The translations under genes were made by a program, and so were the position numbers. From assembly GCA_015490215.1 (NCBI GenBank), contig WFYH01000131.1:1-6495 (forward strand): 6,495 nucleotides of DNA, written 5' to 3'. The stretch is from Aquificaceae bacterium (GTDB lineage: Bacteria; Aquificota; Aquificia; Aquificales; Aquificaceae). The notes beneath the pieces were generated by a model. The model ran no database searches, was not told the DNA's origin, and saw only the letters and a program-made list of their open reading frames with translations. Shown in pieces: positions 5,355-6,495 of this stretch (position 1 is the stretch's first letter; each line of letters begins with the position of its first letter).

Positions 5355-6495
5355 TCAGAGTCCCGTAACCACCTCTCCTATGCGCTCTATCCCCTTCTCT
5401 ATGTTTTCCATGGACGTAGCGTAGGATATTCTCAGATAGCCCTCCGCACCGAAAGCGGACCCCGGAACGCAGGCTACAAGACCCCTTTCAAGGAGAACCT
5501 CCGCCAACCTTATGTCCCCGCCCACTTTTTCCGAGTAATGGGAAAAGTCAGGGAATATGTAGAAGGATCCCTTGGGTTTAAAGACCTTAACCTCAGGAAT
5601 AGAAGAGAGAAGCTCGTGGGCTCTGTCCCTTCTCCTTCTGAACTCCTCCCTCATTTGGGCTGTAAATTTCTTGGCTTCAGGATTTTTAAGGGCTTCAAGG
5701 GCACCGTATTGGGCAAAGGTGGTAACGTTGGAAACCGTTTGACTGTTTAGGCTCGCTATCTTCTTGGCGTATTCCTCTGGGCAGGCTACGTAACCGACCC
5801 TCCAGCCGGTCATGGAGAAGGTCTTTGAAAAGGCGTTTACCGTAAAGGTTATCTTCTTCACCTCTTCTGAGAGGGAAGCAAAGGAAACAAATTCATCTTC
5901 GTAGACGAAAGCCTCATAGCACTCGTCAGATATGACCAAGATGTTTTTTTCAAGGCATAGCTCCGCTATGCGGGAAAGCTCCTGCCTGCTGTAGAGGGCA
6001 CCGGTCGGGTTGTTGGGGTAGTTGAGGACGAGGGCTTTTGTCCTGCCGGTTATGTGCTCCTTAAGGGCGTCTGCTGACAGGGAAAAACCATTATCCGGAT
6101 CCGTTTCCACCTCTACGGGAACACCTCCTAACAACCTTATCTGTTCTGGGTAGGTTACCCAGTAGGGTTTAGGGAGGAGGACTTCATCCCCTTCCTCTAA
6201 GATGGTCATAAAGATCAGGAAAAGGATCATCTTGGCGCCCGTTGAGACCACCACTTCGGAGGGTTTGTAGCTTATGCGGTTTTCCTCGTAGAGCTTTCGG
6301 GCTACGGCTTCACGAAGTTCCGGTATTCCCGCAGAGGGGGCATATTTGGTTTTTCCTTCCATCAATGCCTTGGCGCAGGCTTCTTTTATAAAAGGCGGGG
6401 TGTCGTAGTCGGGTTCTCCCGCACCGAAGCCTATAACGTCTATACCTTTTGCCTTTAGCTCCTTTGCTTTTGCAGTTATGGTCAGCGTAGCGGAA
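5355..6495 (-). CDS. aspC: Class I pyridoxal-phosphate aminotransferase, aspartate aminotransferase (I-gamma type), partial at 5' end
   Basis: 379 residues are visible from S-A-T-L-T-I-T-A-K-A-K-E-L at the right edge. I-gamma aspartate aminotransferases are about 385-400 residues, so only roughly the first 15 are outside. The enzyme swaps amino groups between aspartate and 2-oxoglutarate using PLP; relatives also act on prephenate or other acids. In visible numbering: G-x-G-E-P-D-Y-D-T-P at 24-33, K-Y-A-P-S-A-G-I-P-E-L-R (substrate-loop region) from about 50, P-Y-W-V-T-Y-P-E at 110-117, P-N-N-P-T-G at 160-165, Asp190 in I-S-D-E-C-Y that holds the pyridine nitrogen, PLP-binding Lys224 in F-S-K-T-F-S-M-T-G-W-R (codon 5823-5825), and the substrate-carboxylate Arg355 in L-R-I-S-Y. 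A TTG/ATG pair at 6360-6365 is internal, because homology continues upstream to the edge. The PYWVTYPE motif favours aspartate over alanine or aromatic aminotransferase. accA follows one base after the stop. Confidence 0.88.
   Translation of the reverse strand, partial: SATLTITAKAKELKAKGIDVIGFGAGEPDYDTPPFIKEACAKALMEGKTKYAPSAGIPELREAVARKLYEENRISYKPSEVVVSTGAKMILFLIFMTILEEGDEVLLPKPYWVTYPEQIRLLGGVPVEVETDPDNGFSLSADALKEHITGRTKALVLNYPNNPTGALYSRQELSRIAELCLEKNILVISDECYEAFVYEDEFVSFASLSEEVKKITFTVNAFSKTFSMTGWRVGYVACPEEYAKKIASLNSQTVSNVTTFAQYGALEALKNPEAKKFTAQMREEFRRRRDRAHELLSSIPEVKVFKPKGSFYIFPDFSHYSEKVGGDIRLAEVLLERGLVACVPGSAFGAEGYLRISYATSMENIEKGIERIGEVVTGL

Noticed and set aside
6360..6365. TTG/ATG pair as the true start of the aminotransferase
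   Set aside because: The frame upstream to the window edge encodes the conserved N-terminal part including G-x-G-E-P-D-Y-D-T-P, so the real start is beyond the edge.

Overview
The window looks like chromosomal DNA from a thermophilic, strictly anaerobic or microaerophilic bacterium, most likely of the Aquificales (Aquificaceae such as Hydrogenobacter or Thermocrinis). The lineage is inferred from Lys/Glu-rich proteins, heavy use of AGG/AGA for Arg and ATA for Ile, tight gene packing, strong AGGAGG-type ribosome binding sites, and the overall look of the AccA, NrdD and AspC proteins as I remember these families. No database search was possible. The genes are ordinary housekeeping genes. I see no mobile element, CRISPR array, tRNA, rRNA or obvious foreign island.

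Layout from left to right. (1) Positions 1-256, minus strand: 5' part of a small GYD-domain protein that runs off the left edge. (2) Positions 257-398: a divergent promoter region serving the GYD gene leftward and rpmI rightward. A perfect TATAAT for rpmI is bracketed by short inverted repeats. (3) Positions 399-602, plus strand: rpmI (ribosomal protein L35), the only plus-strand gene, standing without infC or rplT. (4) Positions 577-3206, minus strand: nrdD-nrdG, the anaerobic (class III) ribonucleotide reductase and its radical-SAM activase, coupled by an ATGA overlap. The nrdG 3' end overlaps the rpmI 3' end by 26 bp in convergent orientation. (5) Positions 3271-4224, minus: a membrane-anchored family 2 glycosyltransferase of the polyprenyl-phosphate type. 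(6) Positions 4250-4405, minus: the C-terminal half of a rhodanese domain with no start of its own, lying directly behind the accA stop codon and in the same frame. (7) Positions 4406-5353, minus: accA, intact. (8) Positions 5355 to the right edge, minus: a class I aspartate aminotransferase (aspC-like) missing only its first residues.

Working together: aspC and accA are one nucleotide apart and are probably co-transcribed and translationally coupled; the glycosyltransferase may belong to the same transcript. nrdD has its own TATAAT box and starts a two-gene unit supplying dNTPs without oxygen. The proteins cover amino-acid, fatty-acid, envelope-glycan and deoxynucleotide synthesis, with no shared pathway that would suggest a dedicated system.

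The points most worth a second look are the in-frame rhodanese remnant behind accA and the unusual NrdD, which has no cysteine at the expected finger-loop tip, a degenerate HIHD motif and an insertion after the glycyl-radical loop. Next come the inverted repeats around the rpmI -10 box and the 26-bp convergent overlap of rpmI and nrdG. I found no convincing evidence of a wholly new biological system.
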